64,000 nucleotides of DNA from Rhodococcus marinonascens NBRC 14363 (GCF_001894885.1 NZ_BCXB01000001.1:1-64000), one strand, 5' to 3'; shown: positions 46,128 through 55,731, counted from the stretch's first letter. Numbers and translations: made by a program. The notes: generated by a model not told the origin, from the sequence alone.

Positions 46128-48665
46128 ATGTTCGAGAGGTTCACCGATCGCGCACGGCGCGTTGTCGTCCTGGCTCAAGAAGAAGCCAGGATGCTCAACC
46201 ATAACTACATCGGTACGGAGCACATCCTGCTCGGCCTCATTCACGAGGGCGAGGGTGTTGCTGCCAAGTCGCTGGAGTCGTTGGGTATCTCCCTCGAAGG
46301 AGTGCGCAGCCAGGTCGAGGAGATCATCGGCCAGGGTCAGCAGGCCCCGTCCGGCCACATCCCCTTCACCCCGCGTGCCAAAAAGGTCCTCGAGCTCAGC
46401 CTGCGCGAGGCATTACAGCTCGGACACAACTACATCGGAACCGAGCACATCCTGCTCGGTCTCATCCGTGAGGGTGAAGGCGTCGCAGCGCAGGTGCTGG
46501 TCAAGCTCGGCGCCGACCTCAACCGCGTGCGTCAGCAGGTCATCCAGCTGCTCTCCGGGTACCAGGGCAAGGAGCCCGCCGAGGCGGGCGGAACTCGTGG
46601 CGAGGCGGGCACTCCGTCCACGTCGCTGGTGCTCGACCAGTTCGGTCGCAATCTGACCCAGGCAGCTCTCGAAGGCAAGCTTGACCCTGTCATCGGCCGC
46701 GGGAAGGAAATCGAGCGCGTCATGCAGGTGTTGTCGCGCCGCACCAAGAACAATCCTGTGCTGATCGGTGAGCCCGGTGTCGGTAAGACCGCGGTCGTGG
46801 AGGGTCTCGCTCAGGCCATCATCAATGGTGAGGTTCCCGAGACCCTCAAAGACAAGCAGCTGTACACGCTCGACCTCGGGTCACTCGTGGCCGGCAGCCG
46901 CTACCGCGGTGACTTCGAAGAGCGCCTGAAGAAGGTCCTCAAGGAGATCAACACACGCGGTGACATCATCCTGTTCATCGACGAACTGCACACCCTCGTG
47001 GGTGCCGGAGCGGCCGAGGGTGCCATCGATGCTGCCTCTATCCTCAAGCCGAAGCTCGCCCGCGGTGAGCTGCAGACAATCGGTGCCACCACCCTCGACG
47101 AGTACCGCAAGTACATCGAGAAGGACGCCGCTCTCGAGCGTCGTTTCCAGCCGGTGCAGGTCGGCGAGCCGACCGTGGAGCACACCATCGAGATCCTCAA
47201 GGGTCTCCGCGATCGTTACGAGGCACATCACCGGGTATCCATCACGGACGGTGCTCTCGTGGCGGCCGCGACCCTGGCCGATCGCTACATCAACGACCGC
47301 TTCTTGCCGGACAAGGCGATCGACCTCATCGACGAGGCTGGAGCCCGGATGCGCATCCGCCGGATGACCGCACCGCCGGACCTGCGCGAGTTCGACGACA
47401 AGATTGCCGACGCCCGCCGCGAGAAGGAGTCCGCGATCGACGCGCAGGACTTCGAGAAGGCCGCGAACCTGCGTGACAAGGAGAAGACCCTCGTCGCGCA
47501 GCGCGCGGAGCGGGAGAAGCAGTGGCGTTCCGGTGACCTGGACGTCATCGCCGAGGTCGACGACGAGCAGATCGCCGAGGTCCTGGGCAACTGGACCGGT
47601 ATCCCCGTGTTCAAGCTCACAGAGGAGGAGACCTCGCGTCTGCTCCGGATGGAGGACGAGCTGCACAAGAGGATCATCGGTCAGGAGGATGCGGTCAAGG
47701 CGGTCGCCAAGGCGATCCGTCGTACCCGCGCCGGCCTGAAGGACCCGAAGCGTCCGTCCGGTTCGTTCATCTTCGCCGGTCCGTCCGGTGTCGGTAAGAC
47801 CGAGTTGGCCAAGTCGCTCGCGAACTTCTTGTTCGGCGAGGACGATGCGCTCATCCAGATCGACATGGGCGAGTTCCACGACCGCTTCACCGCATCGCGC
47901 CTGTTCGGTGCCCCTCCCGGCTACGTCGGCTACGAAGAGGGTGGCCAGCTCACCGAGAAGGTACGGCGCAAGCCGTTCAGTGTCGTGCTGTTCGATGAGA
48001 TCGAGAAGGCACACCAGGAGATCTACAACACTCTCCTGCAGGTGCTCGAGGACGGTCGTCTCACCGACGGTCAGGGCCGGACCGTGGACTTCAAGAACAC
48101 GGTGCTGATCTTCACCTCGAACCTCGGTACCGCGGACATCTCCAAGGCCGTGGGCCTGGGCTTCACCTCCGGCAAGGGCGACGAGTCGAACTACGAGCGG
48201 ATGAAGCTCAAGGTCAACGACGAGTTGAAGAAGCACTTCCGTCCCGAGTTCCTCAACCGTATCGACGACATCGTTGTGTTCCACCAGCTCACCACCGACC
48301 AGATCGTTCAGATGGTGGACCTGATGGTCGCGCGTGTCGAGGTGGCATTGAAGAACAAGGACATGACGATGGAGGTCACGGAGAAGGCCAAGTCGTTGCT
48401 GGCCAAGCGTGGCTTCGATCCGGTCCTGGGTGCGCGGCCGCTGCGTCGCACCATCCAGCGCGAGATCGAGGACCAGTTGTCGGAGAAGATCCTCTTCGGC
48501 GAGGTCGGCCCCGGACAGATCGTGTACGTCGACGTCGAGAACTGGGACGGCGAAGGCGCGGGCGAGGATGCCAGGTTCACGTTCCGCGGCGAGGACAAGC
48601 CGGTTACCGTGCCTGACGAAGTGCCGGTGGACCTGGCCAAATCCGCCGCCGTCGAATCGGAGTAG
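46128..48665 (+). CDS. clpC: ATP-dependent Clp protease ATP-binding subunit ClpC
   Basis: Hexameric AAA+ unfoldase (845 aa) that feeds substrates to ClpP. The N-terminal double Clp repeat (residues about 5-145) is followed by AAA1 with [13 protein letters not shown], a UVR-containing middle coiled coil ([20 protein letters not shown]), and AAA2 with [14 protein letters not shown]. The C-terminal D2-small domain includes a ClpP-contact region. ATG 46128 with a GAGGGAGAG ribosome site. The gene is monocistronic and ends at a strong terminator. Confidence 0.96.
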   Translation: MFERFTDRARRVVVLAQEEARMLNHNYIGTEHILLGLIHEGEGVAAKSLESLGISLEGVRSQVEEIIGQGQQAPSGHIPFTPRAKKVLELSLREALQLGHNYIGTEHILLGLIREGEGVAAQVLVKLGADLNRVRQQVIQLLSGYQGKEPAEAGGTRGEAGTPSTSLVLDQFGRNLTQAALEGKLDPVIGRGKEIERVMQVLSRRTKNNPVLIGEPGVGKTAVVEGLAQAIINGEVPETLKDKQLYTLDLGSLVAGSRYRGDFEERLKKVLKEINTRGDIILFIDELHTLVGAGAAEGAIDAASILKPKLARGELQTIGATTLDEYRKYIEKDAALERRFQPVQVGEPTVEHTIEILKGLRDRYEAHHRVSITDGALVAAATLADRYINDRFLPDKAIDLIDEAGARMRIRRMTAPPDLREFDDKIADARREKESAIDAQDFEKAANLRDKEKTLVAQRAEREKQWRSGDLDVIAEVDDEQIAEVLGNWTGIPVFKLTEEETSRLLRMEDELHKRIIGQEDAVKAVAKAIRRTRAGLKDPKRPSGSFIFAGPSGVGKTELAKSLANFLFGEDDALIQIDMGEFHDRFTASRLFGAPPGYVGYEEGGQLTEKVRRKPFSVVLFDEIEKAHQEIYNTLLQVLEDGRLTDGQGRTVDFKNTVLIFTSNLGTADISKAVGLGFTSGKGDESNYERMKLKVNDELKKHFRPEFLNRIDDIVVFHQLTTDQIVQMVDLMVARVEVALKNKDMTMEVTEKAKSLLAKRGFDPVLGARPLRRTIQREIEDQLSEKILFGEVGPGQIVYVDVENWDGEGAGEDARFTFRGEDKPVTVPDEVPVDLAKSAAVESE

Positions 48666-48679
48666 ACAGACAGATCACG

Positions 48680-48719
48680 CGAACGGGCCGCCGATGGAAA
48701 TCCACCGGCGGCCCGTTCG
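48680..48719. terminator. Perfect 14-bp hairpin terminator after clpC
   Basis: CGAACGGGCCGCCG (48680-48693) pairs with CGGCGGCCCGTTCG (48706-48719) across a 12-nt loop, between clpC and a convergent gene; a bidirectional terminator is likely. Confidence 0.9.
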
Positions 48720-48730
48720 TCGTATACGGA

Positions 48731-49309
48731 CTAACTCTTGCGGCCCGACCAGTTGGCGAGCCGCTCGGTTGGTCCGGCAGTCGGCAGCGGCTCGACCACC
48801 GCGGCGAACGGCATCTGCCCGCCTCGCGCTTCCGCCGGGAGCGCGTGGCGGGCGACAGCGAGCACCGACTCAGCCAGTTCGGGACGGGTCTCCGGGGGCT
48901 GGCCCGTGGCAGTTGCAAGATCCCAGCCGTGCACGAGGGTCTCGTTGATGTAGACCCAGATCGCGACCCGGCCGGGGACGGTGCCCCACGGCGCGATCAC
49001 GTCGGTGTCGAGGCCGGCGTCGGTCCAGGTGGGAAACATGCGGTCGGCGGCAGACCGATACGCGTCCGCAAAGCCGTCCTCCGGGATGCCGGTGACGACG
49101 TCTGTGATGGTTGACGGGTCGCCGCCTTCCGCGATGGCCCGAGCTACCTCCACAGTTGTCACGAGGTGGCCGAGGAGGGCGCGGACGTCGAATTCGGTGC
49201 AGGGGGTCGCCGCCGTCAACTGGTCCGGGCGAATTCCGGCGATAAGGCCGGTAGTCCAGGTGAGCGCTTCCCGGTATAGGGGGCGCGGATCTGTAGTCGT
49301 TTGGGTCAT
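48731..49309 (-). CDS. TIGR03086-family DinB/mycothiol-dependent isomerase-like protein
   Basis: Protein of 192 aa of the actinobacterial DinB-like metal-binding superfamily. ATPCTEFDVRALLGHLV contains the first metal His, and INETLVHGWDLATATGQP contains the second His region. Members are often mycothiol-dependent or of unknown function. ATG 49309 is preferred over upstream in-frame starts because the palindromic operator ends upstream of it. It is divergent from the WYL regulator, which probably controls it. Confidence 0.82.
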   Translation of the reverse strand: MTQTTTDPRPLYREALTWTTGLIAGIRPDQLTAATPCTEFDVRALLGHLVTTVEVARAIAEGGDPSTITDVVTGIPEDGFADAYRSAADRMFPTWTDAGLDTDVIAPWGTVPGRVAIWVYINETLVHGWDLATATGQPPETRPELAESVLAVARHALPAEARGGQMPFAAVVEPLPTAGPTERLANWSGRKS

Positions 49310-49324
49310 GAGACAACTATCGCT

Positions 49325-49357
49325 AGACATACATGACATCTTGTGTCATGTATGTCT
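49325..49357. promoter_or_regulatory. Perfect 14-bp inverted repeat operator
   Basis: AGACATACATGACA (49325-49338), five-base spacer TCTTG, then TGTCATGTATGTCT (49344-49357): a perfect 14+5+14 dyad in the 62-bp divergent gap. It is 14 bases before the WYL-regulator GTG and 15 bases from the TIGR03086 ATG. Almost certainly the regulator's binding site. Confidence 0.75.
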
Positions 49358-49371
49358 GACAGACTTTCTTC

Positions 49372-50517
49372 GTGCGCGCCGATCGTCTCCTCTCTCTCGT
49401 CCTGTTGCTGCGCAACAGGGGGCGTATGTCGGCTTCGGCTCTTGCCCGCGAACTCGAGGTGTCACCGCGCACGGTGCTGCGCGACATCGACGCGCTGTCG
49501 ACGGCAGGCATACCCGTCTACGCCCAACGAGGCCGTGACGGTGGCTTCGAACTACTGCCGGGATTCACCACCGACCTCACCGGTCTGACTGCCGACGAGG
49601 CCAAAGCGCTCCTGGCGGCCGCTTCGGCCGTGACGTCGGAATCACTGGGAATGGCGCCGGCCTTCGCATCGGCGATGCGCAAGGTGGTGGCGGCGATGCC
49701 GGACGCGCATCGCGTGGCGGCGACGAAGGTGGCCCAGCGAGTATTGGTCACCCAGGGGGCTTGGCTGACCGACCCGAAGCAAATCGACCCGTACCTCGGG
49801 CTGATCCAGCAAGCGGTGTTCGTGGGCCGACGGCTGAGCATCCACTACGCATCGCAGGGTAGCGGTCCCACGTGGCGGACCATCGACCCTCTCGGACTCA
49901 TCCATGCGTCTGGTCGGTGGTATCTCGTGGCAACGAACGCCGGCAGGGAACGAGCCTATCGAGTGGAGCGGATCGAGGACGCGCGCCAACTCGACGAACC
50001 AGCGGTGCGCCCGTCCGAGATCGACCTGGCCGCAGTCTGGGAGCGGCTTCGCACCGCGTTCCGGTCGCGAAGAGAACCGCTGGTGGTCGTCGTTCTCGTG
50101 CGCGTAGAGCATCGAGACGATCTTGCGGAGCGAACGTTAGGGGTGCTGTCCGAGTCGCTGTTCGACGGCGAACGGGTGCGCCTCGAGGTGGCGTTCGGCG
50201 GCGTCTCCCACGCCGGCGAAGTGTTGTGGACTATGGGTGAGGACGCCAAAGTGTTGGCACCGGAAAGTCTGCGGGACTCGCTGCGATCTCGGGCGCTGCG
50301 GATGGTCGATCGGTACGAGTACGTTCGAGACGTACCCGAACAACCACGAGAGGATGTGGCATGCCCACACGTACCGCACGGACCGCATGGAACGGAACAC
50401 TCGAACAGGGAAGTGGGCAGGTCGAACTCAGCAGTTCCGGGGCCGCCACCTTCGACGTCTCGTTCCCCAAGCGAGCAGCCGAGGACGCCGGCGGAACCAC
50501 CAGCCCGGAGGAGTTGA
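49372..50517 (+). CDS. WYL-domain transcriptional regulator (DeoR/YafY-type HTH)
   Basis: Regulator of 381 aa. The N-terminal HTH reads LLRNRGRMSASALARELEVSPRTVLRDIDAL, followed by a central WYL domain (RRLSIHYASQGSGPTWRTIDPLGLIHASGRWYLVA) and a WCX-type C-terminal domain. GTG 49372. The core would normally end near DRYEYVR; here the frame runs another ~55 codons of low-complexity, Pro/Ser/His-rich sequence and overlaps the osmC-like gene by 157 bases, which is unusual and may reflect loss of the original stop. Confidence 0.85.
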   Translation: MRADRLLSLVLLLRNRGRMSASALARELEVSPRTVLRDIDALSTAGIPVYAQRGRDGGFELLPGFTTDLTGLTADEAKALLAAASAVTSESLGMAPAFASAMRKVVAAMPDAHRVAATKVAQRVLVTQGAWLTDPKQIDPYLGLIQQAVFVGRRLSIHYASQGSGPTWRTIDPLGLIHASGRWYLVATNAGRERAYRVERIEDARQLDEPAVRPSEIDLAAVWERLRTAFRSRREPLVVVVLVRVEHRDDLAERTLGVLSESLFDGERVRLEVAFGGVSHAGEVLWTMGEDAKVLAPESLRDSLRSRALRMVDRYEYVRDVPEQPREDVACPHVPHGPHGTEHSNREVGRSNSAVPGPPPSTSRSPSEQPRTPAEPPARRS

Positions 50518-50798
50518 TCGCGGCGGCGCATTCGTCCTGCTTCGCCATGCAACTGTCCGCGCTCATCGCGGAGGCCGGCGGAACCCCTCAGAGCCTCGAG
50601 GTGAAAGCCGATGTGTCACTGGGGCCGGACAACCCAGGCTTCAAGCTCACGGGCATCAAACTGACGGTGCGCGGTGAGGTGGAGGGGCTCGACGCCGACG
50701 GCTTCGCGAAGGCGGCACACGCGGCTAAGGAGACGTGCCCGGTGAGCAAGGCCCTCACCGGCGTGGAGATCACACTGGACGCCGCGCTCGAATCCTGA
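50361..50798 (+). CDS. osmC: OsmC-family peroxiredoxin (Ohr/OsmC)
   Basis: Thiol-dependent hydroperoxide reductase (145 aa). The two redox cysteines appear in IAAAHSSCFAMQLSALI and AKETCPVSKALTG; TRTARTAWNGTLEQGSGQVEL at the N-terminus is typical of OsmC. ATG 50361 with GAGAGG upstream, inside the 3' end of the WYL regulator gene. It may be co-transcribed with that regulator. Confidence 0.9.
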   Translation: MPTRTARTAWNGTLEQGSGQVELSSSGAATFDVSFPKRAAEDAGGTTSPEELIAAAHSSCFAMQLSALIAEAGGTPQSLEVKADVSLGPDNPGFKLTGIKLTVRGEVEGLDADGFAKAAHAAKETCPVSKALTGVEITLDAALES

Positions 50799-50951
50799 GG
50801 CTCGTTACCGGCACTAGTTGTGGCCTGGAGTATCGGCGTGCTGCGATCGCTTCTCGCTCCGGGCTCGTCGTCGCGTGTGAGACCAGCCACTGAGCGCGTG
50901 GTCGTCGAGCGAGTTGGAACAGAATCCGGCACTGATCTGTTCAACTGGGCT

Positions 50952-51623
50952 GTGACGACACAACAGAACGACCACGTCGACGGCGCCATCGAGATCGAGA
51001 TCTGGTCCGATGTGGCCTGCCCCTGGTGCTACATAGGCAAGCACCGCTTCCTGTCCGCGCTCGCGGACTTCGATGGGCGTGACCGGGTGAACGTGGTGTG
51101 GCGCTCGTATCAACTGGCTCCGGATTCGCCGGTGGGGGAGCGGCGCAGTGAACTCGAGGCCCTCATGCAGCACAAGGGGATGTCGGCGGAGCAGGTACGC
51201 CAGATGTTCGGACACGTTGCGGGCCTGGGGGTCGACGAAGGCATCAAGTTCGACTTCGACAACGTGATCGCGGCCAATACCTTTGACGCGCACCGGCTGA
51301 TCCACCTCGCAGGTGAGAGTCGAGAGGCCTTGATGGAGGCCCTGTTCCGTGCGCACTTCAGCGACGGCGCGGTGATCGACGACCGGGCGGAACTGGTGGA
51401 GATCGCGTCCCAGGTCGGACTGGACGCCGACATCGTGCGGGCGTGGCTCGAATCCGACGCAGGCGCCGACGAGGTCCGCGCGGACCTCGACACTGCCCGC
51501 CAACTACGGGTGTCGGGGGTGCCGTTCTTCGTCGCCAACCGTCGCGTTGCCGTATCCGGTGCACAGCAGAAGGATGTGTTCCTGCAGTTCCTGAGTCAAG
51601 CGAGCGAAGCACCGGTGAGTTAA
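50952..51623 (+). CDS. DsbA-family oxidoreductase (FrnE-like)
   Basis: Thioredoxin-fold protein of 223 aa with the active site CPWC in WSDVACPWCYIGKHRF, plus GVDEGIKFDFDNVIAANTFDAHRLIH and the cis-Pro loop GVPFFVANR. No signal peptide is present, so it is cytoplasmic like FrnE/2-hydroxychromene isomerase relatives. GTG 50952 is the first start giving a normal N-terminus (TTQQNDHVDGAIEIEI); the frame is open to 50820. Location after osmC suggests an oxidative-stress function. Confidence 0.85.
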   Translation: MTTQQNDHVDGAIEIEIWSDVACPWCYIGKHRFLSALADFDGRDRVNVVWRSYQLAPDSPVGERRSELEALMQHKGMSAEQVRQMFGHVAGLGVDEGIKFDFDNVIAANTFDAHRLIHLAGESREALMEALFRAHFSDGAVIDDRAELVEIASQVGLDADIVRAWLESDAGADEVRADLDTARQLRVSGVPFFVANRRVAVSGAQQKDVFLQFLSQASEAPVS

Positions 51624-51714
51624 CGCGGGCCAGCCGTCGCAGCCGCGGACGTTTCTGTTCGACAAAGGTCATCTGGGAGAGCGGTCCGTGCCCTACCACT
51701 TGCCAAAACCCCGG

Positions 51715-51750
51715 ACGACAGAGCACATTGAGACGACAGAGCACATTGAG
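51715..51750 (+). repeat. Two tandem 18-bp copies before the DUF5996 gene
   Basis: ACGACAGAGCACATTGAG occurs twice in a row, exactly. If translated from upstream starts it would encode TTEHIE twice, but the preferred start lies downstream, so it is probably in the leader. Confidence 0.85.
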
Positions 51751-51777
51751 ATGGACACGTCTTCGTCAGGAGGCACC

Positions 51778-52722
51778 GTGCGCGAGCAGACACGACCTCG
51801 AGAGCAATGGCCTGCGTTGAGGGTGGACGAGTGGGCGCAGACGCGGAACACGCTGCACATGTGGACACAGATCGTCGGGAAGATCCGCATGGCCCACGAG
51901 CCCATGCTCAATCACTGGTGGCAGGTGCCGCTGTATGTGAGCCCGCGGGGTCTCGCGACGTCGACTATTCCTTATGGCACCGACTGTTTCGACATCGAAT
52001 TCGACTTCCACGACCATGAATTGGTCATCCGCACCAGCAAGGGTTCCACAGGAAAGGTCGCCCTCGAACCGAAGACGGTCGCGCAATTCTATTCCGACGC
52101 CATGGATACCCTGTCGGGACTGGGCCTGGCTACGACTATCCGGGCGCAGCCGACCGAGGTCGAGCCTGCCATCCCGTTCGCGCAGGACACCGAGCACAAG
52201 GCGTACGACGCGGAATCGGCGCATCTGTTTTGGCGGCAGCTCGTGCAAGCGGACCGGGTGATGCACGAGTTCCGCTCGCGTTTCATCGGCAAGGTGAGCC
52301 CTGTGCACTTCTTCTGGGGCGGGATGGACCTGGCATGCACGCGATTCTCGGGTCGGACCGCGCCGACTCACCCTGGGGGAGCTCCGAACTGCGGGGATTG
52401 GGTGATGGTCGAGGGCTACTCGCACGAGCTGAGCAGCTGCGGATTCTGGCCGGGCGGAGACGGCGAAGGCATGTTCTACGCGTACGCCTATCCGGAGCCG
52501 GAGGGATTCGCCGAATACCCTGTTGAGCCCGACGCCGGGCTCTACAGCAAGGAAAACGGACAGTTCCTGCTGCCGTACGAGGCTGTCCGCATGGCGGACG
52601 ATCCCGACGCGGCGCTTCTGAAATTCCTGCACAGCACGTACGAGGCGGCGGCCGACAGAGGGAAGTGGGATCGGGCCGTCCTGGAAGCAGACCCGACCCG
52701 CTGGGACCATCTCCGGAGCTGA
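51778..52722 (+). CDS. DUF5996 family protein
   Basis: Uncharacterised protein of 314 aa. Conserved-looking stretches include WPALRVDEWAQTRNTLHMWTQIVGKIRMA, HWWQVPLYVSPRGLATSTIPYG, KVSPVHFFWGGMDLACTRFSGR and SHELSSCGFWPGGDGEGMFYAYAYPEP. It is rich in aromatic residues and lacks signal or membrane segments. GTG 51778 has GGAGG at 51769-51773; ATG 51751 and GTG 51688 are in frame upstream. No function is established for this family. It ends in a hairpin shared with the convergent transporter gene. Confidence 0.8.
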   Translation: MREQTRPREQWPALRVDEWAQTRNTLHMWTQIVGKIRMAHEPMLNHWWQVPLYVSPRGLATSTIPYGTDCFDIEFDFHDHELVIRTSKGSTGKVALEPKTVAQFYSDAMDTLSGLGLATTIRAQPTEVEPAIPFAQDTEHKAYDAESAHLFWRQLVQADRVMHEFRSRFIGKVSPVHFFWGGMDLACTRFSGRTAPTHPGGAPNCGDWVMVEGYSHELSSCGFWPGGDGEGMFYAYAYPEPEGFAEYPVEPDAGLYSKENGQFLLPYEAVRMADDPDAALLKFLHSTYEAAADRGKWDRAVLEADPTRWDHLRS

Positions 52723-52741
52723 GGCAGCCCCGGAGATGGTC
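52705..52741. terminator. Bidirectional terminator overlapping both gene ends
   Basis: GACCATCTCCGG (52705-52716) and CCGGAGATGGTC (52730-52741) are perfectly complementary around a 13-nt loop. The left arm lies in the last codons of the DUF5996 gene, its stop is in the loop, and the right arm reaches the stop of the convergent transporter gene. Confidence 0.78.
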
Positions 52742-54080
52742 AGAACTCCCGGAGTGGTTTATCGAAGGTTTCTCGGACGATGAAGGCGCCGACGAGGGTG
52801 AACAGCATGGCCGCTCCGCAGTAGTAGACGACGACGAGTGAGTTCCCGGTGATGCCGACGAGCCAGAGCACCACGAAGGGTGCGGTGCCGCCGAAGAGCG
52901 CGTTGGCGAGTGTGTAGGCGACGGATAGTCCGCTCATGCGAACTGTGGTCGGGAAGAACTCCGCCAGCAGAGTGGGCACGAGGCCCATGATGGCTGCGGC
53001 GGAGACTCCGAAGAGGGACTGGCCGAGCGCGATCGCGGGCAGCGTCCCGATCTGGTCGATCAGGACGATCGGGTAGATCAGGACGAGCAGGGCGACACTG
53101 CCGCCGATGATGAACGGTTTGCGCCCGTACGTGTCCGACAGACGCCCCCAGAGCAGGGTGGACGCGGAGTAGACGACGAGACCGATCAGGTTTCCGCCGA
53201 GTGCCACGTCAAGATCGACCCCCAGTTCGGTATTGAGGAAGGCCGGGATGTAGTTGTGGAATGTGTAGGTGCTGACGGTGCCACCGGTGACAATCGCAGC
53301 GCCGAGCAGGATCATGCGCCAGTGGTGGCGCATGGCTTCGACGACCGGGACGGCGGGCTTGACCTCGAATTCCTGCTGGAGGTCCTTGACCCGCTGGTAG
53401 TCGGGGGTGTCCTCGAGCTTCATTCGCATGACCAGGCCGACCACGCCCAGGGGCAGGGCGATCATGAAGGGGATTCGCCAGCCCCACGAGTCCAGTTGCT
53501 CCTGTGAGAGGACGGTGGTGAACATCAGCACGACGGCGGTTGCGGTCGCGGATCCGAGTCCGACAGTCGCCGTCTGCCAGGACCCATACCGACCACGTTT
53601 GCCGGGTGGGGCGTATTCGACGATGAACGCAGCGGATCCGCCGAATTCGCCACCAGCGGTGAAGCCTTGCACGATGCGGATGAGCAGCAGCAGCAGCGGG
53701 GCGAGGACGCCGATCTGGGCGTAGGTGGGTAGCGCGGCGATCAGGGCCGTGCCGAGCGACATTATGAGCACGACGGCGGCGAGGACGTTGCGGCGACCGA
53801 TGCGGTCGCCGAGGTTGCCGAGGATGACGGCACCGAAAGGTCGGGCGACGAACGCTATCCCGAACGTGGCGAACGTCGCCAGTAGTGCGGCGTGGGGGTC
53901 GTCGTTGGAAAAGAAGACGCGTGCCAGGATCGGGGCGGACGCTCCGTAGAGGACGAAGTCGTACCATTCGACGAAATTGCCGATGGCGCCGGCGACGAGT
54001 GCACGTTTGGAGGCGTTCCCCTCGGATGTGACGGCACTCGGGGCGTCGAGCCCGGTCTCGGGCGGACTACTTGAGGCCAT
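52740..54080 (-). CDS. MHS-family MFS transporter (metabolite:proton symporter)
   Basis: Transporter of 446 aa with 12 predicted helices. NFVEWYDFVLYGASAPILA is the family hallmark near helix 1, and GNLGDRIGRRNVL and GRLSDTYGRKPF are the two motif A loops. RPFGAVILG and GFTAGGEFGGSAAF also match the KgtP/ProP/ShiA group. Substrates in this family are organic acids, betaines or shikimate. ATG 54080 with GAAGGGAG upstream. It lies 85 bases downstream of the beta-glucosidase gene, likely in one operon. Confidence 0.85.
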   Translation of the reverse strand: MASSSPPETGLDAPSAVTSEGNASKRALVAGAIGNFVEWYDFVLYGASAPILARVFFSNDDPHAALLATFATFGIAFVARPFGAVILGNLGDRIGRRNVLAAVVLIMSLGTALIAALPTYAQIGVLAPLLLLLIRIVQGFTAGGEFGGSAAFIVEYAPPGKRGRYGSWQTATVGLGSATATAVVLMFTTVLSQEQLDSWGWRIPFMIALPLGVVGLVMRMKLEDTPDYQRVKDLQQEFEVKPAVPVVEAMRHHWRMILLGAAIVTGGTVSTYTFHNYIPAFLNTELGVDLDVALGGNLIGLVVYSASTLLWGRLSDTYGRKPFIIGGSVALLVLIYPIVLIDQIGTLPAIALGQSLFGVSAAAIMGLVPTLLAEFFPTTVRMSGLSVAYTLANALFGGTAPFVVLWLVGITGNSLVVVYYCGAAMLFTLVGAFIVRETFDKPLREF

Positions 54081-54165
54081 GGGCGGAACTCCCTTCGGGA
54101 TTTGCAGGTAACAAGTGATCGGGCCATAGATGACGACACGAAGATCTGGCCTGCCGGGTAGGGAA

Positions 54166-55449
54166 TCAGTAGGACCAGGAGTGCGTGTGGCGCAGGTCGC
54201 TGATGCGGCCACTCGCGGCGACGCGAGCGAAGGCGTAGGCGCTGGACTTGGGGGCGCGGGCGAAGTCGCGTTTCCGGTCGACGGCGATCATCCCGAATTT
54301 AGGACCGTAGCCTTCGGACCATTCGAAATTGTCGAAGGCGGACCAGTGGATGTATCCGCGGATGTCGACGCCCTCACGGAGGGCCTGTGCGATGGCGGAG
54401 AGGTGGGACTCGATGTAGTCGATCCGCTCGTCGTCGTCCTCGGTGGCGATGCCGTTTTCGGTGACGTACAGGGGAAGTCCGGTCTCGGCGGCACGGTGCA
54501 ACATGAGCCGAAGCCCGTCGGGGAACACCGCCCACCCCATCTGGGTCGTCTGGGTTCCGGCGGGTGGCGCTGCGAACAGTGTGGGGGAGGACGGGTCGAC
54601 CCACTGCTTGCGGTAGTACTGCACTCCGAGCCAGTCACCTCTGTCCGGGCCGGTGAGGCCCTCGAGGTACAGGTCGACGATCTCGGCGCGCATGGCCTCA
54701 CAGAAGGCCCACGTCGAATCGTCGGGGCGGGCGGGAGCGAGTAACGGGAGTTGGACGACGAGACCCGACTTGGATGAGGGTGCTTCTGCGCGGACCGCGC
54801 GGACGGCGGCCTGGTGGGCTTCGAGAAGCACACGGCCGACGCGTCTCCACAGGATCGGGTTCGTCATCGCGGGCGGGTGGTATCCCTCGAGGTATCCGTG
54901 CAGGGCAATCATCTGCGGTTCGTTGATCGTGCACACATACGGCATCAGGTCACCCAACTCGGCGGTCACGACGCGGCAGTAGCGCTCGAATGTGGAGATG
55001 GCGTCAGGTGCCAGCCAACCGCCTCGCTCGGAGAACCAGGTGGGAAGCGTGAAGTGGTGCAGTGTCACGAATCCGATCAGCCCGGCGTTGGCCAGTTGGG
55101 TGAGTACCCGCCGGTAGTGTGCGATTGCCGCTTGGCTGAATTCGCCAGGGGCCGGTTCGATCCGGGACCATTCCAGTGACAGACGGTGAGTGTTGTGGCG
55201 CAGGGCCTTCAGGAGGACGAAGTCTTCGGAGTAGCGGTGGAACTGATCGATTCCGTCGCCCGAGGATTCGCGGGCCGCGGTCGAAGGGTCGTGCTCGAAC
55301 GCCCACCAGTCGTTGTTGATGTTTCCGCCCTCGACCTGGTGTGCGGCGGTCGCGCAGCCCCACAGGAAGTCAGATGGGAAATCGCGGGCCTCTGAAGCGG
55401 ACTTTGGTGTGGAAGCTTCGGGGCGGTCGAGTTCGGGGATCGCAGTCAC
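54166..55449 (-). CDS. Glycoside hydrolase family 1 beta-glucosidase
   Basis: Retaining beta-glycosidase (427 aa), predicted cytoplasmic. DFLWGCATAAHQVEGG is the family N-terminal signature. The acid/base Glu is in CTINEPQMIALHGY and the nucleophile Glu in LYVTENGIATEDD. GTG 55449 is selected for its GAGGAG ribosome site six bases upstream; the frame is open to 55545. It is divergent from a ROK regulator, which suggests induction by a beta-glucoside. Confidence 0.9.
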   Translation of the reverse strand: MTAIPELDRPEASTPKSASEARDFPSDFLWGCATAAHQVEGGNINNDWWAFEHDPSTAARESSGDGIDQFHRYSEDFVLLKALRHNTHRLSLEWSRIEPAPGEFSQAAIAHYRRVLTQLANAGLIGFVTLHHFTLPTWFSERGGWLAPDAISTFERYCRVVTAELGDLMPYVCTINEPQMIALHGYLEGYHPPAMTNPILWRRVGRVLLEAHQAAVRAVRAEAPSSKSGLVVQLPLLAPARPDDSTWAFCEAMRAEIVDLYLEGLTGPDRGDWLGVQYYRKQWVDPSSPTLFAAPPAGTQTTQMGWAVFPDGLRLMLHRAAETGLPLYVTENGIATEDDDERIDYIESHLSAIAQALREGVDIRGYIHWSAFDNFEWSEGYGPKFGMIAVDRKRDFARAPKSSAYAFARVAASGRISDLRHTHSWSY

Positions 55450-55549
55450 GGGGATCTCCTCAATGAAAGCGGCACCAGGATCGGGCCGCAGTAGCTGACC
55501 GCGGTTTTGCGCCCACTGGAACCTGACGGATATGTAGTGCATCACTCAA

Positions 55550-55572
55550 CTTACATACTTTAGGTATATAAG
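55550..55572. promoter_or_regulatory. Imperfect dyad in the GH1-ROK divergent region
   Basis: CTTACATA-CTTTAGG-TATATAAG, seven of eight arm positions complementary, in an AT-rich stretch 100 bases upstream of the beta-glucosidase start. Candidate operator for the ROK regulator or a promoter core. Confidence 0.45.
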
Positions 55573-55731
55573 CAACACCAAAAGTCATTAAAGAGATCCT
55601 TGGGTAAATGATATGTCCCAATTGAACGTCTTCCTGTTCCGGATCTCGTAAGATCGTTGCCGCCGGGAACTACCTTCAGGGTGATACCGGACCGGACTGG
55701 GCGAGCTGCCGCCCGCGGAGGAAGGAACGTA

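Noticed and set aside
46881-48284. 467-codon open frame on the minus strand inside clpC
   Set aside because: It is exactly antisense to conserved ClpC sequence and encodes a Leu/Val/Asp-biased product typical of antisense frames in high-GC genes; no ribosome site or family features.
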